The notes: generated by a model from the sequence alone, not told the origin. A stretch of 64,000 nt of DNA from SVTX01 sp045588675 (GCA_045588675.1 JAZNER010000019.1:1-64000), one strand, 5' to 3'. Positions 26,244-35,639 are shown, counted from the first letter of the stretch. Made by a program: numbers and translations.

Positions 26244-27446
26244 CTAATTTTTTTCTTCCCCGACTATACTCATATCGACATCAAACTCCGAAACCTTTGC
26301 AATATTTTCAACCGCAACAACAACACAATAGAGAGAAAAGCTATTCTCTCTTATACTTGGCGTGATTGTTTTTCGTATTATTACCGAGTCCTCTGACAAA
26401 AGCGAAAGCTTTTCCGACAGCTCGAAATAGGCAAGAAGCTCCGCCTGCTCTTGTGAGCGCGTCTTCTCGACCCTCTCGTACTCCAAATACTTTACTGTGT
26501 GAAGCGCAAAGGGAGTATTTGTTCCGTCGGGCAAGGCATAATTCTCCACAATATCTATTTTATCATAAAAAGCACCCTCATTTCCACTGTTTTTTGAAAT
26601 ATTAATTGAAAAATCAAAAAAATTTAAATATTGGTCACAATATTCGACACCTGTGTACTCAATTTCTTCATATTTATACGGAATTTCAATAAAAAATTCG
26701 GTCGTTGTCTTTGCATAAACCTCTCCTGCCGAGCGAGTATATCTGAATCCCACTCGCTCGCTGTCAAAAAGTCCGCTCACAAGAAGGTCCCCCTTCTCTA
26801 CGACCTGCCCCGACCTGACAACTACATTTCCTCGATAAATCCTTACCTCCTCAACAACTCCCGCCTTTGTTGCGACAAGATTTGCGGGCTTTGTCACTCC
26901 TTCAAATTTCTCTGCCAACGCTCTTTCCCTTATCTGCACCTCAGCAACAGTTCCCATTATGTTTATTGAGATCCAAGAAATATTTTCAGTGTCTATAAGT
27001 ATCTTATTTTCAATTTTATCGGTATTAATGCTTGGTATGTAGCTTCCTACCGAAAAATCGTATTTTTTTAATATTCCGCAAAGCTCCGACGAGGTTATTT
27101 TCTCATTTCCGACGATCTCAATATCCCAGATAAACTGTTGCGACAAAAAGATAAGAGCCACTGCAATCAGAATTCCTGCTAAAATACCGTATCTGTACTT
27201 ATACCTCTCAAATAAAGCAGGCAAGCCCTTTGTTTTTTCAATCTCAAAGCATATCCCTCGCGCGCTTGCCTCTTTTTTTAATTTTTTGAGTGCAGACAGG
27301 CGAAATCTCAATTTCACACCATTTTCCACAGCCTCAAAGTTATCATACGGTATGCAATAATACATACATAAATTCAAGAGGGCGGCAACATTATCACTTG
27401 GAACAACGACAACGGCGCTTCCGCACAAATAATAGGATATATTCAT
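26244..27446 (-). CDS. yqfD: Sporulation protein YqfD
   Basis: A 400-residue stage IV-type sporulation protein. An N-terminal cytoplasmic domain (1-88), one membrane helix (about 91-111) and an extracytoplasmic region with the family's WDIEIVGNEKIT and ISWISINIMGTVAEVQIRE motifs identify YqfD. It is made under mother-cell control in Bacillus and is found across endospore formers. Its start overlaps the yqfC stop by one base (TAATG). Confidence 0.9.
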   Translation of the reverse strand: MNISYYLCGSAVVVVPSDNVAALLNLCMYYCIPYDNFEAVENGVKLRFRLSALKKLKKEASARGICFEIEKTKGLPALFERYKYRYGILAGILIAVALIFLSQQFIWDIEIVGNEKITSSELCGILKKYDFSVGSYIPSINTDKIENKILIDTENISWISINIMGTVAEVQIRERALAEKFEGVTKPANLVATKAGVVEEVRIYRGNVVVRSGQVVEKGDLLVSGLFDSERVGFRYTRSAGEVYAKTTTEFFIEIPYKYEEIEYTGVEYCDQYLNFFDFSINISKNSGNEGAFYDKIDIVENYALPDGTNTPFALHTVKYLEYERVEKTRSQEQAELLAYFELSEKLSLLSEDSVIIRKTITPSIRENSFSLYCVVVAVENIAKVSEFDVDMSIVGEEKN

Positions 27447-27760
27447 TAGCTCCGCTCCCCCTTGTTTTCGTCAAACCTCACCCCGTTTATGTATCCATCA
27501 ATGCAAATCGCTCCGTCGAGATATGCTGAGCAAACAAGCCTCTCACCCTCTATATTGACCGAAAAGCCCTTGATTGACAAAACCATCTCGTCGGGAGAAT
27601 ATTTTAAAATCCGCCTGCACCCGTGAACTATAACGTTATTTCTGCCTCTTATTTCAAGTCTGAAATCCCCCGTGAATATGTCAGACGGCAAAGATGCTTT
27701 GACAGAAAGAAACTCTACAAATCCGCCCCTTTTTGTCTTTTTTTCGTTATTTTTACTCAT
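27446..27760 (-). CDS. yqfC: YabP/YqfC family sporulation protein
   Basis: A 104-residue protein of the YabP/YqfC family: a basic N-terminus, then a compact beta-rich domain with the typical NVIVHGCRRILKYSPDEMVL segment near residue 43. The pairing with yqfD marks it as YqfC. It is the first gene of the operon yqfC-yqfD-phoH-ybeY-era-recO and diverges from ylbJ, another sporulation gene, across 70 bases that probably contain sporulation sigma-factor promoters I cannot assign. Confidence 0.87.
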   Translation of the reverse strand: MSKNNEKKTKRGGFVEFLSVKASLPSDIFTGDFRLEIRGRNNVIVHGCRRILKYSPDEMVLSIKGFSVNIEGERLVCSAYLDGAICIDGYINGVRFDENKGERS

Positions 27761-27830
27761 ATTATAACCTCAATCAAAATATAAATTTTATGTCAGGCAA
27801 ATAAAAACCAACCATTAAGAGAGGCGCGGA

Positions 27831-28961
27831 ATGAATAGTTTAAAAAAGCAAAAAACCCGATTGAACATTTCTGTGGAATTGGCTTTTGGCGTGATTTCCG
27901 CGCTTTCGTTTATCCTTGTTCTTAATCGCTCCGATATTGCAATAGAGTATATGAAAAAAGGGCTAAAACTATGCGTAGCAAACGTGATCCCCTCGCTTTT
28001 TCCATTTATGGTCATTTCAGATTTAATTGTAAGCAGCGGCGTGGGAATAATTATCTCTAAGCTCTTTGAAAAGCCTATGAAATTTATATTCGGTGTCGGT
28101 GAGGCCGGTGCCTGCGCTTATATTTTAGGCTCGCTGTGCGGTTTTCCGATTGGCGCGAAAACCGCAATATCAATGTACGACAACGGCTCAATTTCAAAGA
28201 GAGAGCTTACCCGAATTATGACCTTTTGTAACAATCCGGGCTCCGCGTTTATCATATGTGCCGTAGGCGTGTCGCTTTTTTCCTCGCGGGAAATCGGGTT
28301 GGTTTTATACACTTGTATTCTGCTTTCCTCCGTGACCTTCGGTATTATCGGAAACATTCTGTTCCGCGAAAAATCAACAGAAAAACACAATGCGGTTGTC
28401 CTCAATAAAACGCGCTTGGGGATTAGTATGATTACCTCAGCGATTGAAAGCTCAGCATATTCAATGCTTATTGTCTGCTCTTATGTTGCTTTTTTTTCGG
28501 CTTTGGTTGGTTGCATAGGCTCTGTTTTGTCTGCGCTTGATATTCCAGAGCTATTCACGGCTTGTGTTTTTTCTTTTTTTGAGCTGTCGGGCGGTGCTGA
28601 TGCAGCTTCTTTGCTTGAAAATAAAACTCTTGCAGTTATACTCTGCGCAATGGCAGGCAGTTGGTCGGGTCTTTCGGTGCATTTTCAAATTATGACTATT
28701 TGCCAGGGACGAGGAATATCCTTTAAGCCATATTTTATTGCAAAGGCAGTACAGTCAGTAATCTCTGCGGTTTATACCTTGATATCAATAAAATTTATTT
28801 TCCCAAGTGCTATTGACAGCATCAACTCTGCACCGTCATCAAATCAAGTGTTTTATAACATAAGCTATTCAAATCCGCTTTTGTTTGGATTAATCTTAGC
28901 TTTGATTGCTCCTTTTGCGATTAATTATGCAAAAAAGATATTGTCGCACTCAAAGGGGTAA
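27831..28961 (+). CDS. ylbJ: Sporulation integral membrane protein YlbJ
   Basis: A 376-residue polytopic membrane protein with about eight to nine hydrophobic segments. It has the nucleoside-recognition (Gate)-like signature SLCGFPIGAKTA near residue 100 followed by FCNNPGSAFI near 133, which identifies YlbJ of endospore formers. The start at 27831 is preceded by GAGAGGCGCGGA. It diverges from the yqfC-yqfD operon. Confidence 0.9.
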   Translation: MNSLKKQKTRLNISVELAFGVISALSFILVLNRSDIAIEYMKKGLKLCVANVIPSLFPFMVISDLIVSSGVGIIISKLFEKPMKFIFGVGEAGACAYILGSLCGFPIGAKTAISMYDNGSISKRELTRIMTFCNNPGSAFIICAVGVSLFSSREIGLVLYTCILLSSVTFGIIGNILFREKSTEKHNAVVLNKTRLGISMITSAIESSAYSMLIVCSYVAFFSALVGCIGSVLSALDIPELFTACVFSFFELSGGADAASLLENKTLAVILCAMAGSWSGLSVHFQIMTICQGRGISFKPYFIAKAVQSVISAVYTLISIKFIFPSAIDSINSAPSSNQVFYNISYSNPLLFGLILALIAPFAINYAKKILSHSKG

Positions 28962-28991
28962 AAAATCGACAAAAAATTTTGACAAAGGGAC

Positions 28992-29020
28992 TTGACAAAC
29001 ATACTTTTGTTTGATATAAT
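28992..29020 (+). promoter_or_regulatory. Promoter of tRNA-Thr (and possibly valS)
   Basis: Perfect TTGACA and TATAAT boxes spaced by 17 bases, ending 27 bases before the tRNA. The downstream leader (TATAAGTCG and a small hairpin) matches that of the tRNA operon at 59200. Confidence 0.85.
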
Positions 29021-29047
29021 ATATAAGTCGTCGAAGAAGACGGCTAT

Positions 29048-29123
29048 GCTGCTATGGCTCAGTCGGTAGAGCACGTCATTGGTAATGACGAGGTCATCAG
29101 TTCGATTCTGATTAGCAGCTCCA
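29048..29123 (+). tRNA. tRNA-Thr (anticodon GGT)
   Basis: A 76-nt cloverleaf with encoded CCA. The acceptor arms GCTGCTA/TAGCAGC pair fully, the D arm carries GGCTCAGTCGGTAGAGC, the anticodon loop is TTGGTAA between five-base stems (anticodon GGT, reading ACC/ACU), and the T loop is TTCGATT. Confidence 0.96.
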
Positions 29124-29128
29124 AGCAA

Positions 29129-29154
29129 AAGCGGGTGGCATTTATGCCATCCGC
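29129..29154 (+). repeat. Hairpin between tRNA-Thr and the T-box
   Basis: AGCGGGTGGCA pairs with TGCCATCCGCT (one imperfection) around a TTTA loop. No T-run follows, so it is more likely a processing or spacer hairpin than a terminator. Confidence 0.5.
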
Positions 29155-29169
29155 TAATATAATCAAAAA

Positions 29170-29441
29170 CACTGTGACCAAGAGAAGTATGTCATTTCCT
29201 TTTTTCAGAGAGCGAGCGGTTGGTGCGAGCTTGCACAGGAATGGCGGAAGGTAGCTTGCGAGTGGCGCTTATGAACTTGGAATGTTAAATTCCAAAATTA
29301 GTTTGCGACGGTAGCTTACGTTATAGCTTTGAGTGATATTTCCCTGCTCCTTGAGAGCTCACGGAAAATATAAGTCGGGTGGTACCGCGCTTTGTGCGTC
29401 CTGATGTTGCCTAATTGGCTGAACATCGGATGCGCTTTTTT
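29170..29441 (+). promoter_or_regulatory. T-box riboswitch of valS
   Basis: A T-box leader that senses uncharged tRNA-Val. Stem I includes AGTA, the AGAGAG element and GGTGCGAGC. The specifier loop reads GAAG-GTA-G, giving a Val codon (GTA) at 29251-29253 flanked by the pairing CAAG/CTTG. The antiterminator T-box core GGGTGGTACCGCG is at 29377-29389, and a competing terminator (GCGTCCTGATGTT with AACATCGGATGCGC plus a T-run) spans 29396-29441. The specifier matches tRNA-Val(TAC), which is encoded at 59257. Confidence 0.9.
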
Positions 29442-29485
29442 ATTTTGTTTAAAATACGTAAAATTATATGAAAGGATTTTAAATT

Positions 29486-32134
29486 ATGAATTCCTACAAT
29501 GAATTGCCGAAAACATATTCTCCCTCCGAGTTTGAGAACAGAATATACGCCGAGTGGTGTGAAAAAGGTTATTTCACCCCTGACAAGAACAACGAAAATC
29601 CCTCTTTTTCAATAGTTATTCCCCCTCCAAACGTTACAGGTCAGCTCCATATGGGACACGCCCTTGACGAAACCTTGCAGGATATTCTTGTTCGCTACAA
29701 GAGAATGCAGGGCTTTAACACCTTGTGGGTTCCCGGAACCGACCACGCGGGTATCGCTACTCAAATCAAGGTTGAAGAAAGGCTCCGTGTTGACGAGGGT
29801 CTTTCAAGATATGACCTTGGAAGAGAAAAATTCCTTGAGCGTGTTTGGGGCTGGAAGGACACATATGAGAACAGAATTACAAGTCAGCTAAAAAAGCTTG
29901 GTGCTTCTTGTGACTGGACAAGACAGCGCTTTACAATGGACGAGGGCTGTTCAAAGGCTGTTCGCGAGGTTTTCGTTAACCTTTACAACAAGGGACTTAT
30001 TTATCGCGGCTATAGAATTATCAACTGGTGTCCCCGTTGTCTGACCGCTCTTTCCGACGCTGAGGTTGAATACAAGGATATGCCCGGTAGCTTCTGGCAC
30101 ATCAAGTACCCAATCGTTGGCGAGGACGGATATGTTGAGGTTGCTACTACCCGTCCCGAAACTATGTTTGGTGATACTGCAGTCGCAGTTAACCCAGAGG
30201 ACGAAAAAACCAAGCACCTTATTGGCAAGAAGGTTATCCTTCCTATCGTAAACAGAGAAATTCCCGTGATTGCCGACGATTATGTTGAAATCGGCTTTGG
30301 TACGGGTTGCGTTAAAATCACTCCTGCTCACGACCCTAACGACTTCCTTGTAGGCCAACGCCACGATCTTGAGCAAATCAAGGTTATGAACGACGACGCT
30401 ACAATGAACTCTTATGCAGGCAAGTACGAGGGCATGGACAGATACGCCTGCCGCAAAGCTCTTGTAGCTGACCTTGAAGCAGAGGGCTATCTTGTTAAGG
30501 TTGAGCCTCACGACCACAATGTCGGCGTTTGCTACCGTTGCGGTACAACAGTCGAGCCTCTTACAAGCGACCAATGGTTTGTTAAAATGAAGCCGCTTGC
30601 AAAGCCTGCTATCGAGGCAGTTGAAAATGGCTCAATCAACTTCGTTCCCGAAAGATTTTCCAAGAACTATTTTAACTGGATGAACAATATCCTTGACTGG
30701 TGTATTTCCCGTCAGCTCTGGTGGGGTCACCGTATTCCCGCATTCTACTGTGACGATTGCGGTGAGATGACAGTTTCAAAAACTGACATAGATGTATGTC
30801 CCAAGTGCGGTGGCAAGGTGCATCAGGACAGCGATGTGCTTGACACTTGGTTCTCGTCAGCTCTTTGGCCCTTCTCTACGCTCGGTTGGCCCGAAAGCAC
30901 AGACGATTTGAAGAAATACTATCCTACAAATGTTCTTGTAACAGGCTATGATATTATTACCTTCTGGGTTTCGCGAATGATTTTCTCGGGACTTGAGCAT
31001 ATGGGTGAAAAGCCCTTCTCTACCGTATTTATTCACGGTCTTGTTCGTGATGCTCAGGGCAGAAAAATGTCCAAGTCACTCGGAAACGGTATTGACCCGC
31101 TTGAAATAATTGAAAAATACGGTGCGGATGCTCTCCGCTTTGCATTGGCAACAGGCAACTCACCAGGAAACGATATGAGATTTTCTGACGAGAAAATTGA
31201 AGCTGCCCGCAACTTTGCAAATAAGCTTTGGAATGCGTCAAGATTTGTTCGTATGAACCTTACCATTGACGAGATAAAGCTTCCCGAGCTCGACCGGCTT
31301 GCTCTTGAAGACAAATGGGTCCTTAATCAGTTCAACACTCTTTGCCACAATGTTGTAAACAACCTTGATAACTTTGAGGTTGGTGTTGCTCTCGGCGAAA
31401 TTTACAGCTTTACCTGGGATATTTTCTGCGACTGGTACATCGAGCTCTGCAAAGCAAGACTTAACGAAAAGGACACAGAGGCAAATCTCATTTGTCAAAA
31501 TGTAATTGCATATATTCTTGACGGAACGCTCAAGCTCTTGCACCCCTTTATGCCCTTTATTACCGAGGAAATTTATCAGAGCCTTCCCCACAATACAGAA
31601 AGCATTATGATTTCGGAATATCCTAAATTTAATTCTGCTCTCACATTCAAATCTGAAGCCGAAAAGATGACCAAAATCATTGATGCAATCAAGGCTATAA
31701 GAGCTCGCAGAAGCGAGATGAACGTTCCCCCGTCAAAGAAGGCAAAGGTTTATGTGCAAACAAAGTATTCCGATATTTTTGCAAAATCAAGTGAAGCATT
31801 CTTTGTAAGACTTGCATCAGCATCTGAAATGATCGTTGCAGACAAGTTCAGCGAGGGCGAGGTCAGCGCTGACAACTCTGTTCAGATTATTACAGACGCC
31901 GCAACAATCTATCTCCCTCTTGCAGATATTATAGACTTTGAAAAGGAAAAGGCTCGTCTTGAAGCCGAAAAGAAAAAGCTTGAAGGCGAAATTGACAGAA
32001 TTGTTAAAAAGCTTGCAAACGAGGGCTTTGTTTCAAAGGCTCCTGCCGCAGTTATTGACGGTGAGAAAGCAAAAATGGCAAAGTACCAGGAAAATCTTGA
32101 CGGAATTTTAGCGGCGATTGCAAAATTAGGTTAA
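29486..32134 (+). CDS. valS: Valyl-tRNA synthetase
   Basis: An 882-residue class Ia synthetase charging tRNA-Val. HIGH-type motif PPNVTGQLHMGHAL at about residues 47-60, an editing (CP1) domain with the TTRPETMFGD motif near 222, WCISRQLWWGHRIP near 407, the catalytic KMSKS (GRKMSKSLGNGIDP) near 525, an anticodon-binding helical domain and the ValS-specific C-terminal coiled coil (about 810-880). The ATG follows GAAAGGATTTTAA. Expression is controlled by the T-box just upstream. Confidence 0.97.
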   Translation: MNSYNELPKTYSPSEFENRIYAEWCEKGYFTPDKNNENPSFSIVIPPPNVTGQLHMGHALDETLQDILVRYKRMQGFNTLWVPGTDHAGIATQIKVEERLRVDEGLSRYDLGREKFLERVWGWKDTYENRITSQLKKLGASCDWTRQRFTMDEGCSKAVREVFVNLYNKGLIYRGYRIINWCPRCLTALSDAEVEYKDMPGSFWHIKYPIVGEDGYVEVATTRPETMFGDTAVAVNPEDEKTKHLIGKKVILPIVNREIPVIADDYVEIGFGTGCVKITPAHDPNDFLVGQRHDLEQIKVMNDDATMNSYAGKYEGMDRYACRKALVADLEAEGYLVKVEPHDHNVGVCYRCGTTVEPLTSDQWFVKMKPLAKPAIEAVENGSINFVPERFSKNYFNWMNNILDWCISRQLWWGHRIPAFYCDDCGEMTVSKTDIDVCPKCGGKVHQDSDVLDTWFSSALWPFSTLGWPESTDDLKKYYPTNVLVTGYDIITFWVSRMIFSGLEHMGEKPFSTVFIHGLVRDAQGRKMSKSLGNGIDPLEIIEKYGADALRFALATGNSPGNDMRFSDEKIEAARNFANKLWNASRFVRMNLTIDEIKLPELDRLALEDKWVLNQFNTLCHNVVNNLDNFEVGVALGEIYSFTWDIFCDWYIELCKARLNEKDTEANLICQNVIAYILDGTLKLLHPFMPFITEEIYQSLPHNTESIMISEYPKFNSALTFKSEAEKMTKIIDAIKAIRARRSEMNVPPSKKAKVYVQTKYSDIFAKSSEAFFVRLASASEMIVADKFSEGEVSADNSVQIITDAATIYLPLADIIDFEKEKARLEAEKKKLEGEIDRIVKKLANEGFVSKAPAAVIDGEKAKMAKYQENLDGILAAIAKLG

Positions 32135-32196
32135 AATCATTTAGAAAAGCTGCCTTAACTTATAGGCAGTTTTTCTTCTCAAATGAAAGGTAAATT

Positions 32197-33024
32197 ATGA
32201 GTTCAAAATACATTTTTCTTGATATTGACGGCACTCTTGTAGGCTATGATGCCCAAATACCAAGCTCTGCACTCAAAGCTATAAAGCAAGCGAGAGCCAA
32301 CGGACACAAGGTTTTTATCGCTTCGGGACGCTCCTGTTCAATGATTTATCCCGAGCTTTTAGAGGATAATCTCTTTGACGGTTATATTGCCGCAGGCGGT
32401 GCTTATGTTTCTTGCGGCAGTGAAATCATATTTCAGTCCTTCATTGAAGGTAAGTCGCTTCTTAATCTCGTCAACTATTTTCGCGCTTGGGGCATTAAGT
32501 GTATCGCACACCGCGCAGACGGAATTTACTGCGAGCGTGAGTTTATTGACATAGTAATTCCCGAAATGCTTAGAACGGGATACAGTGAGGATTTAATCAA
32601 AAAGTCTTACGGGCGAATTGTTGTTGTTGACGACCTCTCAGAATTGAAGGGTATTGAAAAATTTTCATTCTATATGGCACCTAAAACCACAAAGCAAATA
32701 TTTGATGATTTGGGCGGTGAGTTTTATGTGGTGGATTTCAGTGTGGGAGAAGTAAAGAGTGACACCTTTTTTGGCGAGATAAATATGTCAAATGTAAACA
32801 AGGGTACCGCCATTGATGCTCTTATAAAGCATTTCGGCGTATCTGTTTCGGATACGATTGCATTTGGAGATAGCGGAAACGACCTTGAAATGATTGAATT
32901 TGCCGGAATTGGTGTTGCTATGGGCAACGCGACCGACAAAATAAAAAAAGCCGCAGATTTTATCACGACCAATGTCAGCAATGACGGCATATACAATGCA
33001 TTTGTAAAATTCGGGTTGATTTAA
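32197..33024 (+). CDS. Cof-type HAD hydrolase (subfamily IIB)
   Basis: A 275-residue phosphatase of the Cof/YidA group acting on sugar phosphates or other small phosphates. Motif I DIDGT contains nucleophile D9 and D11, motif II is in FIASGRS near residue 45, a lysine motif lies near 195 and motif IV GDSGNDLEMIE near 227. A cap domain of type C2B is between motifs II and III. It lies 62 bases after valS and may be read from the same transcript. Substrate unknown. Confidence 0.9.
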   Translation: MSSKYIFLDIDGTLVGYDAQIPSSALKAIKQARANGHKVFIASGRSCSMIYPELLEDNLFDGYIAAGGAYVSCGSEIIFQSFIEGKSLLNLVNYFRAWGIKCIAHRADGIYCEREFIDIVIPEMLRTGYSEDLIKKSYGRIVVVDDLSELKGIEKFSFYMAPKTTKQIFDDLGGEFYVVDFSVGEVKSDTFFGEINMSNVNKGTAIDALIKHFGVSVSDTIAFGDSGNDLEMIEFAGIGVAMGNATDKIKKAADFITTNVSNDGIYNAFVKFGLI

Positions 33025-33027
33025 CAC

Positions 33028-33061
33028 AAAAAGCGGATAGCTTAAAGCTATCCGCTTTTTA
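33028..33061. terminator. Bidirectional terminator between the HAD gene and fakA
   Basis: A perfect 15-base inverted repeat (AAAAGCGGATAGCTT and its complement) with A- and T-runs on opposite sides, positioned between two convergent genes. Confidence 0.9.
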
Positions 33062-33070
33062 TATTCATAA

Positions 33071-34723
33071 CTATTCAACAGATATTAAATAATCGTAGAG
33101 AGGCTGTCCTCCCCAAAGCATTGCGACCTCGCAACCGCCGCCTACCTTTTCGGAAATCATATTGCAAACTCGGTTTGCTTCGTCTTCGCTTACATTCTCA
33201 CCATAGAAAACTGTAATATATGAAGCGCTTGACATTCCCTTTGCAAGCTGCTTGACACAGCTGTAGCTGTCGTCTGCAACACAAGTGATTTTGTTCTCAA
33301 CAAGACCTAAAAACTGTCCTTTTTTTATGTTGAGCTTATCAATTTGTGTATCTCTTACCGCAAATGTTACCGACATGGATTTTACAGCTGCCGCCGCCGA
33401 GTTCATTTCCTCTTCAATCTGCTCAGGCGTAGCATCGGGGTTGTAGGCAATCATAGCTGCCATTCCCTGCGGCACCGTATGAGTAGGAATAACAATTACT
33501 TTTCTCTCACTTACAATTTCAGATGCCTGCTTTGCAACCATACAGATATTTTTATTATTGGGAAGAATAAATACATACTCAGAGGGAGTTTTCATAACGG
33601 CATCAATAATGTCCTGAGTGCTTGGGTTCATGGTCTGTCCGCCCGTGATGATGCTATCAACACCTATATCGGTGAACATTCCACTAACACCCTCCCCCAT
33701 ACAAACACTTACGAAGCCGTACTTTTTTTCAATCACCACCCGCACATCCTCGCGCTTCTCGGCAACTGCCGCCTCTTTGGTAAGAGCAGTATGCTGATTT
33801 CTCATATTCTCGATTTTAACCGTAGCAAGGCTACCGAATTCAATCGCCTTTGTAAGAACTGCGCCTGGGTCATTTGTATGTATGTGGAGCTTAATAATGC
33901 TCTCGTCATCTACAAACACAGCACTGTCACCAATTGATTTTATAAACTCGTAAAGCTCGCCTGAGGTATCCTCACCCGCGTACTTTTCGTTTTTATCAAC
34001 TATACATTCTGTACAATATCCGAATTTAATATCCTCGGTATTGAAATCCGAGAAATCCGCGCCTGTATCGGCAGGGGCGCTATTCTCGTCTGCAGCTTCG
34101 GTCTGTGCTATATACGGCTTGCCTTCAAGTGCCGCCAGCATTCCCTGCAAAACACAAACAAATCCGTATCCGCCCGCATCAACAACTCCTGTCTGCTTGA
34201 GCACGGGGAGCATTTCGGGTGTTTTAGCCAACGCGTCCTCTGCACCGGCCAATAAAACCTTGAAAAGTGCTTTAACGCTTATTCTCTTATTTTCAAGATA
34301 AGCCGCCTCAGCCGCCTCGCCGCTCATTCGCATAACTGTAAGGATAGTTCCCTCTGTAGGCTTCATTACTGCGCGGTAAGCCTCAACCGTTCCTCTCTTG
34401 AACGCTTCAACAAGCTCTGCGGAGTTTGCCTCGTCAATGCCCTTAAGCGCCTTTGCAATTCCTCTGAAAAAGAGAGAAAGGATTGCGCCGGAGTTTCCTC
34501 TTGCCGAGCGAAGCATATATCCCGCGGTTTTTTCAGCGCACTCACCAATAGTCATACTGTCATCTGTTTTGCCTACAGTACTCATAGTAAGGCTCATATT
34601 AATGCCCGTGTCGCCGTCAGGAACGGGAAAAACATTGAGGTTATTTATTTCATCTTTTTTATCGTTTAGCAAAGCGGCACCTGACAGTGCCATGCTGCGA
34701 TACATTTTTCCTGTAATTGCCAT
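33071..34723 (-). CDS. fakA: Fatty acid kinase catalytic subunit (DAK2/DegV-type, YloV family)
   Basis: A 550-residue FakA-like protein, the ATP-binding subunit that phosphorylates exogenous fatty acids bound to FakB for use in phospholipid synthesis. The N-terminal DAK2 (DhaL-like) domain has the Mg-ATP motif NVFPVPDGDTGINMSL near residues 32-47, then RSARGNSGAILS near 80. A middle DUF and a C-terminal DegV-like domain follow (about 290-545). The ATG at 34723 has TGGAG upstream. It lies 52 bases after a DegV-family gene, the expected FakB. Confidence 0.88.
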   Translation of the reverse strand: MAITGKMYRSMALSGAALLNDKKDEINNLNVFPVPDGDTGINMSLTMSTVGKTDDSMTIGECAEKTAGYMLRSARGNSGAILSLFFRGIAKALKGIDEANSAELVEAFKRGTVEAYRAVMKPTEGTILTVMRMSGEAAEAAYLENKRISVKALFKVLLAGAEDALAKTPEMLPVLKQTGVVDAGGYGFVCVLQGMLAALEGKPYIAQTEAADENSAPADTGADFSDFNTEDIKFGYCTECIVDKNEKYAGEDTSGELYEFIKSIGDSAVFVDDESIIKLHIHTNDPGAVLTKAIEFGSLATVKIENMRNQHTALTKEAAVAEKREDVRVVIEKKYGFVSVCMGEGVSGMFTDIGVDSIITGGQTMNPSTQDIIDAVMKTPSEYVFILPNNKNICMVAKQASEIVSERKVIVIPTHTVPQGMAAMIAYNPDATPEQIEEEMNSAAAAVKSMSVTFAVRDTQIDKLNIKKGQFLGLVENKITCVADDSYSCVKQLAKGMSSASYITVFYGENVSEDEANRVCNMISEKVGGGCEVAMLWGGQPLYDYLISVE

Positions 34724-34775
34724 CAAAAATCTCCATATCCGCCGTATCGGCACAAACTGATTTTAAACGTATTGT

Positions 34776-35639
34776 TTATCTTTCTCTTCCAAGGAAGAAG
34801 AGCGCAAGTGTTCCGGGTCCCGAATGTGCGCCTATTACCGGTCCTACCTCACTGATAAGAATATCTGTAATTCCAAATTCAGCAGTTACCATATCGGCAA
34901 GAGCCTTTGCATCGTCATAGCAGTCGCCGTGGCTGATATATACCGTCTGCTTTTCGGGCTCAATAGCAAGCTCCTTCATCTTTTCAAACACCGCTGTGAT
35001 TGCTGCCGCTCTTCCGCGAGCCTTAGCAACGTTTATAAGGTGCCCCTCGTTATCCATATGCATAACGGGCTTGATTTGAAGAACAGTTCCAAGCACCGCT
35101 GTTGCAGGGGAAACACGTCCGCCTCTCTTCAAGAAGAACAAATCGTCAACTGTAAACCAGTGGCACATATTAATTTTGGTTTTTTCAACGAAGTCAGCAC
35201 ACTCCTCAATAGTAGCGCCTTCATTCTTTTTGTCAACCGCAAGCTTTACAAGAAGTCCCTGACCAAGCGACGCGCAAAGAGAGTCAACTGCAACAATTTT
35301 TCTGTCAGGGTATTTTTCAGAAAGCTCCTCGACTGCATTTTTTGCCGCCATATAGGTAGCAGACAAGCCCGAAGAAAAGCCTATGTAAAGCAAATCCTTT
35401 CCCTCGGATACTACCTTCTCAAATGCCTCCGCAAATCTTTCCATATTGACAGCCGAGGTCTTTGCCGATTTTTTGGAACGAAGAAATTCATAAAACTCTT
35501 TAATATCAATTTCATCATTCATTTTTGTTCCGACACCTTCAATATTAACCTCAAGCGGTAAAACAGAAACCTCTAATTGCTGTGCCACAGAAGCGGGCAA
35601 ATCACTCGAAGAGTCTGTGAAAATAACATACTCGCTCAT
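34776..35639 (-). CDS. fakB: DegV family fatty-acid-binding protein
   Basis: A 287-residue DegV protein. DegV/FakB proteins bind a fatty acid and present its carboxylate to FakA. Typical features are the N-terminal VIFTDSSSDLPASV, a KTSAVNMERF segment near 60, FSSGLSATYMAA near 88 and a GPVIGAHSGPGTLALFFLG C-terminal signature near 263. The ATG at 35639 has an AAAGGATT ribosome site. Direct linkage to fakA makes the FakB role likely, although DegV proteins are often multiple per genome with different acyl preference. Confidence 0.88.
   Translation of the reverse strand: MSEYVIFTDSSSDLPASVAQQLEVSVLPLEVNIEGVGTKMNDEIDIKEFYEFLRSKKSAKTSAVNMERFAEAFEKVVSEGKDLLYIGFSSGLSATYMAAKNAVEELSEKYPDRKIVAVDSLCASLGQGLLVKLAVDKKNEGATIEECADFVEKTKINMCHWFTVDDLFFLKRGGRVSPATAVLGTVLQIKPVMHMDNEGHLINVAKARGRAAAITAVFEKMKELAIEPEKQTVYISHGDCYDDAKALADMVTAEFGITDILISEVGPVIGAHSGPGTLALFFLGRER

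Noticed and set aside
29951..30574. Open frame of 207 codons on the minus strand
   Set aside because: Antisense to the valS editing domain; no start signals.
34824..35561. Open frame of 245 codons on the plus strand
   Set aside because: Antisense to the well-supported DegV/FakB gene; Lys/Cys-rich composition is typical of a reverse-frame artefact.
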